Shown here piece by piece: positions 18,842 through 27,453 of a stretch of DNA of 64,000 nt. Below the pieces are notes generated by a model. It worked only from the letters and a program-made list of their open reading frames with translations. It was not told the DNA's origin and did not search any database. Origin of the DNA: Streptomyces sp. CCM_MD2014. GTDB lineage: Bacteria > Actinomycetota > Actinomycetes > Streptomycetales > Streptomycetaceae. Location of the stretch: NCBI RefSeq assembly GCF_000772045.1, contig NZ_CP009754.1, positions 3,162,001 through 3,226,000 of the forward strand, in the 5' to 3' direction. The stretch's first letter is position 1. Each line of letters opens with the position of its first letter. The position numbers and the translations under genes are program-made.

Positions 18842-20791
18842 ATGTCCGTGGTCGACCGGCAGGAATGGGACGTCGTCGTGGTGGGCGCGGGCGGCGCCGG
18901 GCTGCGCGCCGCCGTCGAGGCCCGCGAGCGGGGCGCGCGTACGGCCGTGATCTGCAAGTCGCTGTTCGGCAAGGCGCACACCGTGATGGCCGAGGGCGGC
19001 ATCGCCGCCTCCATGGGCAACGTCAACTCCGGCGACAACTGGCAGGTCCACTTCCGCGACACCATGCGCGGCGGCAAGTTCCTCAACCAGTGGCGGATGG
19101 CCGAGCTGCACGCCCAGGAGGCCCCGCAGCGGGTGTGGGAGCTGGAGACCTGGGGCGCGCTGTTCGACCGTACGAAGGACGGCCGGATCTCGCAGCGCAA
19201 CTTCGGCGGCCACGAGTACCCGCGCCTCGCCCACGTCGGCGACCGCACGGGCCTGGAGCTGATCCGCACCCTCCAGCAGAAGATCGTCTCGCTGCAGCAG
19301 GAGGACTTCCGCGAGACCGGGGACCACGAGTCCCGGCTGAAGGTCTTCCAGGAGTGCACGGTCACCCGCGTGCTCAAGGAGGACCGCAGGGTCTCCGGGG
19401 TCTTCGGCTACGAGCGCGAGAGCGGCCGCTTCTTCGTCCTCCAGGCACCCTCGGTGGTGATCGCCACGGGCGGCATCGGCAAGTCGTTCAAGGTGACCTC
19501 GAACTCGTGGGAGTACACGGGTGACGGCCACGCCCTGGCGCTGCTGGCCGGGGCGCCGCTGCTCAACATGGAGTTCGTGCAGTTCCACCCGACGGGCATG
19601 GTCTGGCCGCCCTCGGTCAAGGGCATCCTCGTCACCGAGTCGGTGCGCGGCGACGGCGGGGTGCTGCGCAACTCCGAGGGCAAGCGGTTCATGTTCGACT
19701 ACATCCCCGACGTCTTCAAGGAGAAGTACGCCGAGTCGGAGGAGGAGGGCGACCGCTGGTACGACGACCCGGACCACAACCGCCGCCCTCCGGAGCTGCT
19801 CCCCCGCGACGAGGTCGCCCGCGCGATCAACGCCGAGGTGAAGGAGGGCCGCGGTTCACCGCACGGCGGGGTCTTCCTGGACGTGTCGACCCGGATGTCC
19901 GCCGACGTGATCCGGCGCCGGCTGCCGTCGATGTACCACCAGTTCAAGGAGCTGGCGGACGTGGACATCACGGCGGAGGCGATGGAGGTCGGGCCCACCT
20001 GCCACTACGTGATGGGCGGGATCGCCGTCGACTCCGACACCGCCGCCGCCCGCGGAGTGCCGGGGCTGTTCGCGGCCGGTGAGGTGGCCGGCGGGATGCA
20101 CGGCTCCAACCGGCTGGGCGGCAACTCGCTCTCCGACCTGCTGGTGTTCGGCCGCCGGGCGGGCCGGTACGCGGCCGAGTACGCGGCGGGGCAGACGGAC
20201 GAGGGCACGCGCGCCCGGGTCGACGACGCGCAGGTCGACGCCGCCGCCGCGGAGGCGCTGCGGCCGTTCTCCGCCGAGGCGCACGAGCCCGCCGACGGCC
20301 CGCCGGAGAACCCGTACACCCTCCACCAGGAACTCCAGCAGACGATGAACGACCTGGTCGGCATCATCCGCCGCGAGGCGGAGATGAAGCAGGCCCTGGA
20401 GAAGCTGGCGGAGCTGCGGACGCGGGCCCGCCGGGCCGGGGTGGAGGGGCACCGGCAGTTCAACCCGGGCTGGCACCTGGCCCTGGACCTGCGCAACATG
20501 CTGCTGGTCAGCGAGTGCGTGGCGCGGGCCGCGCTGGAGCGCACCGAGTCGCGCGGCGGGCACACCCGCGAGGACCATCCGTCGATGGACCGGCGCTGGC
20601 GCCCGGCCAACCTGGTCTGCTCGCTGGCCGACCCGTCGGGCGGGCTCGCGGCGACGGACCCGGAGCGCGGCCGGATCGCCCTGGAGCGGCAGACCACCGA
20701 GCCGATCCGGCCCGACCTGCTCGCCCTCTTCGAGAAGGAGGAGCTGGTGAAGTACCTCGCCGACGAGGAACTGGAGGGCCTGTCCGAATGA
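18842..20791 (+). CDS. sdhA: Succinate dehydrogenase/fumarate reductase flavoprotein subunit
   Basis: 649 residues. The Rossmann FAD motif VVVVGAGGAGLRAAVEA lies at residues 11-27. The histidine for covalent FAD attachment is in FGKAHTVMAEGGIAA. Substrate-site residues include the HPTG motif near residue 250 (VQFHPTGMVWP) and the later GGNSLSDLLVFGRRAG segment. It oxidises succinate to fumarate at the inner membrane face. Its stop overlaps the next start (ATGA), so translation of A and B subunits is coupled. Length is in the usual 580-650 range. Confidence 0.95.
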   Translation: MSVVDRQEWDVVVVGAGGAGLRAAVEARERGARTAVICKSLFGKAHTVMAEGGIAASMGNVNSGDNWQVHFRDTMRGGKFLNQWRMAELHAQEAPQRVWELETWGALFDRTKDGRISQRNFGGHEYPRLAHVGDRTGLELIRTLQQKIVSLQQEDFRETGDHESRLKVFQECTVTRVLKEDRRVSGVFGYERESGRFFVLQAPSVVIATGGIGKSFKVTSNSWEYTGDGHALALLAGAPLLNMEFVQFHPTGMVWPPSVKGILVTESVRGDGGVLRNSEGKRFMFDYIPDVFKEKYAESEEEGDRWYDDPDHNRRPPELLPRDEVARAINAEVKEGRGSPHGGVFLDVSTRMSADVIRRRLPSMYHQFKELADVDITAEAMEVGPTCHYVMGGIAVDSDTAAARGVPGLFAAGEVAGGMHGSNRLGGNSLSDLLVFGRRAGRYAAEYAAGQTDEGTRARVDDAQVDAAAAEALRPFSAEAHEPADGPPENPYTLHQELQQTMNDLVGIIRREAEMKQALEKLAELRTRARRAGVEGHRQFNPGWHLALDLRNMLLVSECVARAALERTESRGGHTREDHPSMDRRWRPANLVCSLADPSGGLAATDPERGRIALERQTTEPIRPDLLALFEKEELVKYLADEELEGLSE

Positions 20792-21567
20792 GCGGCTACG
20801 AGGCCCGCTTCAAGGTGTGGCGCGGTGACGTGGAGGGCGGCGGCCTCGAGGACTTCACGGTCGAGGTGAACGAGGGCGAGGTGGTCCTCGACATCATCCA
20901 CCGCCTCCAGGCCACCCAGGCCCCCGACCTCGCGGTGCGCTGGAACTGCAAGGCGGGCAAGTGCGGGTCGTGTTCGGCGGAGATCAACGGACGGCCGCGA
21001 CTGCTGTGCATGACCCGCATGTCCGTCTTCACCCGCGAGGAGACGGTCACCGTCACTCCGCTGCGCGCCTTCCCGGTGATCCGGGACCTGGTGACGGACG
21101 TCGGCTTCAACTACACCAAGGCACGCGAGGTCCCGGCCTTCGTGCCGCCCGCCGACCTGGGGCCGGGCGAGTACCGGATGATGCAGGAGGACGTGGACCG
21201 CTCGCAGGAGTTCCGCAAGTGCATCGAGTGCTTCCTGTGCCAGGACACCTGCCATGTCGTGCGGGACCACGAGGAGAACAAGCCCGCCTTCGCCGGCCCG
21301 CGCTTCCTCATGCGCGTCGCCGAGCTGGACATGCACCCGCTCGACGCCGCCGCCGACACCGGCCTGGACCGGTCGCGCACCGCCCAGGACGACCACGGCC
21401 TCGGCTACTGCAACATCACCAAGTGCTGCACGGAGGTCTGTCCCGAGGGGATCAGGATCACGGACAACGCGCTGATCCCCCTGAAGGAGCGGGCCGTCGA
21501 CCGCAAGTACGACCCGTTGGTGTGGCTGGGGTCGAAGATCGGACGGCGCCGGTCCGACCGGGCTTAG
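20788..21567 (+). CDS. sdhB: Succinate dehydrogenase/fumarate reductase iron-sulfur subunit
   Basis: 259 residues, start at ATG 20788 overlapping the sdhA stop. The N-terminal 2Fe-2S domain has CKAGKCGSC and a later Cys in RLLC. The C-terminal domain has CIECFLCQDTC and CNITKCCTEVCPEG for the 4Fe-4S and 3Fe-4S clusters. It passes electrons from FAD to the membrane subunit. Its stop codon overlaps by four bases the stop of the convergent gene at 21564-22718, leaving no room for an ordinary terminator. Confidence 0.95.
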   Translation: MSGYEARFKVWRGDVEGGGLEDFTVEVNEGEVVLDIIHRLQATQAPDLAVRWNCKAGKCGSCSAEINGRPRLLCMTRMSVFTREETVTVTPLRAFPVIRDLVTDVGFNYTKAREVPAFVPPADLGPGEYRMMQEDVDRSQEFRKCIECFLCQDTCHVVRDHEENKPAFAGPRFLMRVAELDMHPLDAAADTGLDRSRTAQDDHGLGYCNITKCCTEVCPEGIRITDNALIPLKERAVDRKYDPLVWLGSKIGRRRSDRA

Positions 21568-22718
21568 CGCACCCAGCCGTCCCGGTACTCCTTCCAGTTC
21601 GCGTCCGTGGCCGCGAAGTCGATGTACGGGGCGACGCCGAAGAGCTCGCGGTCGGCGTCGGTCCGGGACAGTCCGAGGCGGACGCCGCGTACGGCGGCGG
21701 CGACGGTCTCGGCGTGGCCCCAGTGGTCGAAGTTGCTCTCGTGGTAGAAGGGCAGGCCCATCAGCAGGTGGGTCGTGGGCGGGGTGACCTCGAGGGCGAG
21801 TGAGGTCTGCTGGGCCACGTAACCGCCGTAGGTGCCCTCCAGCGGCTGTGCGGTGTCGTAGGACATCACCGCGATCTGGTCGACGCGCCGGGCGACCTGG
21901 CCGAAGAACTCCTGCGACCACCACTTGGGGTGCTTGGTGAACAGCCCGAAGACGGAGTGGAGGGCCGGCAGCGGGTCGATCTGGTGGGCGGCCACGGAGA
22001 GTTGCGCGTCGCGGGCACGGGTGACGGCGCGTACGTCGTCCAGGAGGGAGAGGTAGTTCCGGTCGCCCGAGTGCAGCGGCTCCAGGTCCAGGTGGACTCC
22101 GTCGTAGCCCACGTCCAGGACCTGGCGGGCGGAGTCGACGACGGCGGCGCGGGTGGCGGCCTTGTCCAGGCGCATGCCGTCGGGGCCCTCGGTGGCCAGG
22201 ACGTCGCCGAGGAAGGCCTGGACGCGGACGCCGGGCAGCTCGCGGTGCACGCCGTCGATCAGCCAGCGGGCCCTGGGGTAGAGGGACTCGGGCAACGTGC
22301 CGTCGTGTTCCATCGGGCCGGTGTGGACGTACAGGTCGCGGATTCCGGTGGTCCTGAGGCTGCGGGCCAGCGCGGTGAGGTCCGCGTCCTTCTTGCGGCC
22401 GTCGACCCAGGCGTGGCCGAGCCACATCGCGTCGCGGTCGCGGGTGTGGGTGCCGTCGGCCGGGTCGCCCATGTAGTTGATGCGAAGGGCGGTCTCGGCG
22501 GTGAGGAGGGGGAGGAGCAGGACGAGGAGGACGGTGAGGGCCGTCCGGCGGGTCCTGCGGAGCCGCTTCTTCTTCTCTGGTTTCCCGCCCGCACCGCCGG
22601 TGCCGCTTTCCTTGTCGCGTGCGGGTGGCCCTTGCGGGGGCTGATCGCCGTCGGCGGCCGTCGCCTCGGTCGTCGGATCGGGCTTCGGTTCGGCGTCTGT
22701 GCGGTCCGTGCCCTCCAC
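21564..22718 (-). CDS. Membrane-anchored GH18-like (glycosidase-fold) protein
   Basis: 384 residues from GTG 22718, which follows GGAGG at good spacing; an in-frame ATG at 22772 has none. A disordered Pro/Asp/Glu N-terminus and a basic KKKRLRRTRR stretch precede one membrane segment (ALTVLLVLLLPLL), giving a type II topology with the domain outside. The fold is TIM-barrel like: GYDGVHLDLEPL resembles the GH18 DGxDxDxE site, with Asp and Glu in place. Later motifs (VAVMSYDTAQPLEG, MGLPFYHE) fit GH18. It may act on peptidoglycan or chitin-type glycans; substrate unknown. Confidence 0.75.
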   Translation of the reverse strand: MEGTDRTDAEPKPDPTTEATAADGDQPPQGPPARDKESGTGGAGGKPEKKKRLRRTRRTALTVLLVLLLPLLTAETALRINYMGDPADGTHTRDRDAMWLGHAWVDGRKKDADLTALARSLRTTGIRDLYVHTGPMEHDGTLPESLYPRARWLIDGVHRELPGVRVQAFLGDVLATEGPDGMRLDKAATRAAVVDSARQVLDVGYDGVHLDLEPLHSGDRNYLSLLDDVRAVTRARDAQLSVAAHQIDPLPALHSVFGLFTKHPKWWSQEFFGQVARRVDQIAVMSYDTAQPLEGTYGGYVAQQTSLALEVTPPTTHLLMGLPFYHESNFDHWGHAETVAAAVRGVRLGLSRTDADRELFGVAPYIDFAATDANWKEYRDGWVR

Positions 22719-22842
22719 GGTGTCCCCTCCCTGTGGTCCGGCCCCGGCTCGCACCGGCCGGAAATCGTGCATACGCTGCGAGCGTGTTGCCTGCGGGGAC
22801 GACTCGAACCGGCGTTCCGGTTGCGGTCAGGGGTGTGCGGGG

Positions 22843-22998
22843 ATGATCTCCGCCGATCTGGTGCCGCCCCTGGTCACGGCCGGGGCGGCCCTGCTGCTGG
22901 CCGGGTACGGGCATGTGCGCCGCACCCGGCGGACCCGTACCCGGACGACTCCGGGCCGGGTCAGAACAGGCTCAGCAGGGCCTCCGCCGGGTCGGTGA
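22843..22998 (+). CDS. Possible 51-residue membrane peptide
   Basis: Short frame with ATG 22843, one hydrophobic helix (LVPPLVTAGAALLLAGYGHV) and an Arg/Thr-rich tail. It starts divergently from the GH18-like gene and its 3' end overlaps by 38 bases the 3' end of the phosphatase gene at 22961-25612. No strong ribosome site (GTGCGGGG only). It could be a real small protein or chance; I give it low weight. Confidence 0.3.
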   Translation: MISADLVPPLVTAGAALLLAGYGHVRRTRRTRTRTTPGRVRTGSAGPPPGR

Positions 22999-25612
22999 GC
23001 TGGGTGTCGGCGCCCGGCAGGGGCAGCTCGAACCAGACCGTCTTGCCGCGCGGCGTACGGCGTGAGCCCCAGGCCGCGCTGAGCAGGCCGACCAGTTGCA
23101 GGCCGCGACCGCCCTCGTCGGTGTCGCGGGCCCGGCGCCGGCGCGGCTGGACCAGGCCGGAGTCCCAGACCTCGCAGACCAGGGTGCGGTCGAGGAGGAG
23201 GCGGAGTCTGATCTCGCCCTCGCCGTAGCGGAGCGCGTTGGTGACCAGTTCGCTGACGAGGAGTTCGGTGGTGTCGACCAGGGACTCCATGTCCCAGGCG
23301 AGCAGCTGGGCGCGGGCGTACTCACGGGCGCGGCCGACGCTGCGCGGCTCGCGCGGCAGGGTCCAGTCGCCGACGGAGTCGCCGGGCAGGCCCTGGACGC
23401 GGGCCATCAGCAGGGCGATGTCGTCCTCGCCGTGGTGGCTGTCGAGGGTGTTGAGGACCTGGTCGCAGACGTCCTCCAAGGGCTGTGCGGGGTCGGTGAG
23501 GGCGCCCACGAAGGCTTGGAGCCCCTCGTCCAGGGGGTGGTCGCGGCTCTCGACGAGGCCGTCGGTGTAGAGGGCCAGCAGGGCGCCCTCGGGCAGTTCG
23601 ACCTCCACCTCCTCGAAGGGCTCTCCGCCGACGCCGAGCGGCAGGCCGGGCGGCACGTCCAGCATCAGCGCGGACTCGCCGGGCTCGACCAGGACCGGCG
23701 GCAGGTGGCCGGCGTTGGCGAAGGTGCAGCGCCGGGTCACCGAGTCGTAGACGGCGTACACGCAGGTCGCCAGGTAGACCTCGGACAGGTCGGCCTCGCG
23801 GGGGCGGCGGGCGGCGCGGGTGGCCTGCTGGACTCCTCCGGGTGCGCCGAGGCCGCGGGCGATCTCGTCCAGGTGGCCGAGCACCTCGGCCGGTTCGAGG
23901 TCGAGCTGGGCCAGGGTGCGTACGGCGGTGCGCAGTTCGCCCATCGCGACGGCGGCGCGCAGGCCGCGGCCCATGACGTCGCCGACGACCAGCGCGGTGC
24001 GGTGCCCGGGGAGTTCGATCACGTCGAACCAGTCGCCGCCGACCTCGCTGGCCCGGCCGGTGGCCGCGTTGCCGGGCAGGTAGCGGCAGGCGATGTCGAG
24101 TCCGGAGGCCTCGGGATCGCCGGGCGGGAGCAGGGAGCGCTGCAGGATCAGCGCGCGTTCGTGTTCGCGGCGGTAGAGGCGGGCGTTGTCGATGCAGACG
24201 GCGGCGCGCGCGGCCAGTTCCACGGCGAGGTTGCGGTCCCGGTCGCCGAACGGCTCGCTGCCCTTGGTGCGGGCGAACTGGACGAGTCCGACGACCGTGT
24301 CGTGGGCCACCATCGGCACGGCGAGTGTGGACTGCACGAGGCCGCCGTCCTCGGCGGGGACGGTGCGCGGCCGGGCGGTGCGCAGGGCGTCCGCGCAGGG
24401 CGAGTTGAACGGGTAGTGGTGGACGGCGCCGAGTTTGACGCGTTCGCCCGTGCCGAGGAACGGGGCGTCGGACACGGCGCTGGAGAAGGCGACGCGGCGC
24501 AGTTCCGCGCTGCCGTCGGCGAGGCCGGGCGGGGTCTCGTCGCCCACCAGCAGGCCCTGGTAGAGGTCGACGGTGGCCAGGTCGCAGAAGCCGGGGACGA
24601 CGACGTCGAGGAGTTCGCGGGCGGTGGTCTCCAGGTCGAGGGAGTTGCCGATGCGGGCGCCGGCCTCGTTGAGGAGGGCGAGGTTGCGCCGGGCGGCCGC
24701 GGCCTCGCGGGCGGCCTGGCGGCGTGCGGTGATGTCGGTGCCGAGCCAGGCGACGCCGATGGGCCGGCCGGAACCGCTGTGCACGCGGTAGAGGTTGACG
24801 GACCAGTGGCGGTGTTCCTCCGAGCCCGGCACGAAGCCCGTGACGTGCATGTCCGTGATGGACTCGCCGGTCTCCAGGACCCGGCGCAGGGTCGCGGAGA
24901 CCCGGTCGGCCTCGGCGCGCGGCAGGTAGTCGTGGACGCCCTTGCCGCGGTGGTCGTCGGGGGTGCCGCCGAAGGTGGAGGCGAACCGCTGGTTGGCGCG
25001 GCGCACCCTCAGGTCGGGGTCGATCAGCAGGAACCCGAAGGGAGACTGGCCGAATATGGCCTGCGAGGCGGCGAGGTCGGTCTCGATGCTGCGCAGGACG
25101 CGGACGTCGACGACGATGCAGACGGCGGCCTTCTCCCCGTCCTCGGTGCGCGTCGGCATGACGTACACCTCGGCCAGCCCTCGCTGTCCGCGCCGGCCGC
25201 CCGCACGCGGCCCGGTCGTCCCCGCCGCGTCGTCCGGCGTCCGGGAACCGCCGGGTGTCCGGATGTCGTCCGGCGTCCGGAAGGGGACCACGCCGGTCCA
25301 CTCCCGGCCGTCGAGGATCTCGGTCATCTTGCGCTGGCCGCGCTCGCGCAGGTCGGGGTCGATGAAGGTCTCGATCGGGTCGGTGCCCACGGCGTCTTCC
25401 GCCCGGATGCCGAGCAGTTGTTCGGCGCGCAGGCTCCACTGGTCGACGAGCCCGTCGGGGCCGATGGAGAAGGAGGCGACCTTGATGTAGTCGTAGATGG
25501 AGCCGGGCGGGCTGCTCTGCCACACCGCGTCACCGAGTGGCGCCTGGTACGACGGGCCCTCGGGCTCCGTGGACTCCGTGGGCGTCTCGGCCCTCGCTGG
25601 TATCTCGCTCAC
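22961..25612 (-). CDS. PAS-GAF-PP2C (SpoIIE/RsbU) phosphatase with C-terminal HATPase
   Basis: 883 residues from GTG 25612, ten bases after GGAGGGG. Order: PAS (about 40-110), second PAS (about 185-285), GAF (about 320-480), PP2C SpoIIE-type domain (about 510-740; GGDWFDVIELPG, VGDVMGRG, YTDGLVE) and a histidine-kinase-like ATPase domain (LVTNALRYGEG, DEGGRGLQLV). The layout matches streptomycete regulators of anti-anti-sigma factors: the phosphatase would dephosphorylate an STAS partner and the ATPase domain could act as anti-sigma kinase. A repeated RTPDD linker interrupts the first PAS region. A free RsbW-like gene follows its promoter side. Confidence 0.9.
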   Translation of the reverse strand: MSEIPARAETPTESTEPEGPSYQAPLGDAVWQSSPPGSIYDYIKVASFSIGPDGLVDQWSLRAEQLLGIRAEDAVGTDPIETFIDPDLRERGQRKMTEILDGREWTGVVPFRTPDDIRTPGGSRTPDDAAGTTGPRAGGRRGQRGLAEVYVMPTRTEDGEKAAVCIVVDVRVLRSIETDLAASQAIFGQSPFGFLLIDPDLRVRRANQRFASTFGGTPDDHRGKGVHDYLPRAEADRVSATLRRVLETGESITDMHVTGFVPGSEEHRHWSVNLYRVHSGSGRPIGVAWLGTDITARRQAAREAAAARRNLALLNEAGARIGNSLDLETTARELLDVVVPGFCDLATVDLYQGLLVGDETPPGLADGSAELRRVAFSSAVSDAPFLGTGERVKLGAVHHYPFNSPCADALRTARPRTVPAEDGGLVQSTLAVPMVAHDTVVGLVQFARTKGSEPFGDRDRNLAVELAARAAVCIDNARLYRREHERALILQRSLLPPGDPEASGLDIACRYLPGNAATGRASEVGGDWFDVIELPGHRTALVVGDVMGRGLRAAVAMGELRTAVRTLAQLDLEPAEVLGHLDEIARGLGAPGGVQQATRAARRPREADLSEVYLATCVYAVYDSVTRRCTFANAGHLPPVLVEPGESALMLDVPPGLPLGVGGEPFEEVEVELPEGALLALYTDGLVESRDHPLDEGLQAFVGALTDPAQPLEDVCDQVLNTLDSHHGEDDIALLMARVQGLPGDSVGDWTLPREPRSVGRAREYARAQLLAWDMESLVDTTELLVSELVTNALRYGEGEIRLRLLLDRTLVCEVWDSGLVQPRRRRARDTDEGGRGLQLVGLLSAAWGSRRTPRGKTVWFELPLPGADTQLTDPAEALLSLF

Positions 25613-25910
25613 GCGAACCGTCCCCTCCAGCTCACCGCGTCCGGCACCGGTCACCGGAGGCGGCTGCCCGCAGTATCCAGCACTACGGCGCCGCACGACA
25701 CGGTGTTCACGATCACAGCACGGTCCCGATGGTTTTCGGTCCGGACCGTGACAACACTTCCAGTCTTCTAACCAGCGGACACGGCATCGAATCACGCAGT
25801 TCCAAACTGCCAGTGGCCTGAACCGCTTGACGGTCCGAGCGTTGGGAGGAACGGGGTCATTTCGGACATCGACCGAGACGACGGCCACGGTGTGTCACGA
25901 AACCGTGGCG
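25613..25910. promoter_or_regulatory. Intergenic region upstream of the PAS-GAF phosphatase gene
   Basis: 298 bases between two minus-strand genes with no supported gene. A perfect 12-base palindrome CGGTCCGGACCG lies at 25737-25748 inside a less G/C-rich stretch. It is about 125 bases upstream of the phosphatase start and may be an operator. No terminator hairpin for the preceding ATPase gene is evident. Confidence 0.35.
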
Positions 25911-26312
25911 TCAGTGCGGCAGGGCGAGTTCGAACCACACCGTCTTGCCCGCCTCACCGGGGCGGGTGCCCCAGCGCCGCGTGGCGGAGGCCACCAGCTG
26001 CAGACCCCGGCCGTCCTCGTCGTCGGGGCGGGCGACGCGCTCGCGGGGCGGGTCGGGCAGCGGGTCGGACACCTCCACCAGCAGGACCCCGGCGGCTCCG
26101 GCGGGCCCGCGCACCACGCGGACGCCGATGGGCCCGGTGGCGTGCCGCAGGGCGTTGGTGACCAGCTCGCTGACGAGCAGGGCGGCGACGTCCACGACGC
26201 TGTCGAGTTCCCACTCGCGCAGGGTGTGCCGGACCAGGGAGCGGGCGGTCCGCACGGCGTCCGGTGCCGCGGGGAAGACCCACTCGGCGCAGTCACCCTC
26301 GTTGTCGCTCAC
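25911..26312 (-). CDS. RsbW-like anti-sigma/HATPase protein
   Basis: 133 residues from GTG 26312, preceded by GGGGAA nine bases upstream; another GTG at 26321 sits too close to that site. It is a stand-alone GHKL ATPase domain: N-box SELVTNALRHATGP, G1-like DEDGRGLQLV and the final KTVWFELALP strand. In Streptomyces such proteins bind or phosphorylate STAS anti-sigma antagonists. The next gene upstream in the chromosome is a multidomain phosphatase with the same ATPase module, suggesting one signalling set. No partner STAS or sigma gene is adjacent. Confidence 0.85.
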   Translation of the reverse strand: MSDNEGDCAEWVFPAAPDAVRTARSLVRHTLREWELDSVVDVAALLVSELVTNALRHATGPIGVRVVRGPAGAAGVLLVEVSDPLPDPPRERVARPDDEDGRGLQLVASATRRWGTRPGEAGKTVWFELALPH

Positions 26313-26381
26313 GCCGATCACTTCCCCGGCCGACGACCCCCACCGGTGTCCCTTTTCATGGGGTTAATGGGCACATACCCC

Positions 26382-26816
26382 TTATCCGGGCCCGGTACCG
26401 CGCGTCGCGCCCCTCGTCTGGAGTCGCAGGTGTGCGAGCACCCGCTCGACGGCCGGCACGTCCTGCTCGAGCCACGGCACGTCCCAGACCTGTGCGGGGG
26501 TCAGCCAGCGCAGGGCGTCGTGGTCCTCGAGGGGTTCGGGGGCGGCGGATGAGGGGAGCAGGCGGGCGGTCCACACCTGGAGGACGAACGGCGCCCTGAG
26601 GGGCCACTGTCCCGGGACGCGCTCACCGGTCTCGGCCGCCACCCCGAGTTCCTCGCGCAGTTCCCGCACGAGCGCCGCCTCGGGCGTCTCACCGGCCTCG
26701 ACCTTGCCGCCGGGCAGCTCCCACCGTCCGGCCAGTTCGGCGGGTGCGCTGCGGCGTGCGGCGAGCAGGCGCCCGCCGTCGACCAGGGCGGCGCCCACCA
26801 CGATCCGTTCCGTCAT
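26382..26816 (-). CDS. Nudix hydrolase, MutT-like
   Basis: 144 residues, ATG 26816. The Nudix box is complete: GGKVEAGE then REL and EELGV (G-x5-E-x7-REU-x-EE-x-G-U), giving Mg-dependent pyrophosphohydrolase activity on nucleoside diphosphate derivatives. The N-terminal MTERIVVGAALVDGGRLLAA is typical of (8-oxo)-dGTP diphosphatases, so nucleotide-pool cleaning is the most likely role. It lies 43 bases downstream of the SPOR-like gene on the same strand and may be cotranscribed with it. Confidence 0.9.
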   Translation of the reverse strand: MTERIVVGAALVDGGRLLAARRSAPAELAGRWELPGGKVEAGETPEAALVRELREELGVAAETGERVPGQWPLRAPFVLQVWTARLLPSSAAPEPLEDHDALRWLTPAQVWDVPWLEQDVPAVERVLAHLRLQTRGATRGTGPG

Positions 26817-26859
26817 GCGCCGGAGCCTACGGCCTGACCGGCCGACGGGCCCCGGTGGA

Positions 26860-27051
26860 TCAGTCCGCCGTGCCCGTGCCCGCCGCACCGAGCCTTTCGA
26901 TCCAGTAGAGCTGCTTGTGTCCGCGACCGTCGAGGGTGTCCGCGATCTTCTGGGCCTCGGCCCGGGTCGCGTACCTGCCCACGCGGTAGCGATTGCCGTT
27001 GTCGTCCTGCCGGAAGACCAGCCAGGGAAGAGTGACCCCGCTGTCGTTCAT
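26860..27051 (-). CDS. Short SPOR-like protein
   Basis: 63 residues, ATG 27051 with GGAGGGG seven bases upstream. The segment WLVFRQDDNGNRYRVGRYATRAEAQKIAD has the shape of a single SPOR repeat (aromatic strand, then helix with AEA). SPOR domains bind denuded peptidoglycan, but this copy has no signal peptide, so a cytoplasmic or other role is possible. Short proteins of this kind are common in Streptomyces. Probably in an operon with the Nudix gene downstream. Confidence 0.8.
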   Translation of the reverse strand: MNDSGVTLPWLVFRQDDNGNRYRVGRYATRAEAQKIADTLDGRGHKQLYWIERLGAAGTGTAD

Positions 27052-27453
27052 GGCGCCCCTCCGCCTCCCGTTCCCGCCGTCCACGGCATCCGCCGCGCCC
27101 CGCCCGCCAAGGAAACCGCAATCCGCATATGCCCGAGCCTACGCCCAACCTTCACGGAGCGAATACGACTTTGCACAAAGAGGTACGCAACCAGCCAGAA
27201 ACGCAGGGGGCGCACGATGCGGAACGCGCCGTCTCCGCACGCCGATGCCTCCGGTCACAGGCATGCCGGGGTCGGGCCGAGCGACCTGCGGGAACGGCCG
27301 GATTCCGGCGCCGTGCGGAGGGCACCTGAGAGGCGACGGGCGTGCGAACGGATGTGCGTCCGGAGGAAAGAGGCGCGGGAGGCGCACGACGGGCGTGCGC
27401 CATCTCACACAGCGGGGCGGCGAACTCCCCCAGGTGGTGCGCGACTTGATGAA
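27052..27453. other. Intergenic region without a supported gene
   Basis: 402 bases between the SPOR-like gene start and the end of the GntR regulator, both on the minus strand. Frames reading rightward lack a ribosome site and their codon bias is weak. The left part (27150-27200) is less G/C rich and may hold the promoter for the SPOR-Nudix pair. The sequence CTACCTGACGGGCAGGTGGTAG (27453-27474) is nearly self-complementary around the regulator stop codon and might form a small hairpin. Confidence 0.4.
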
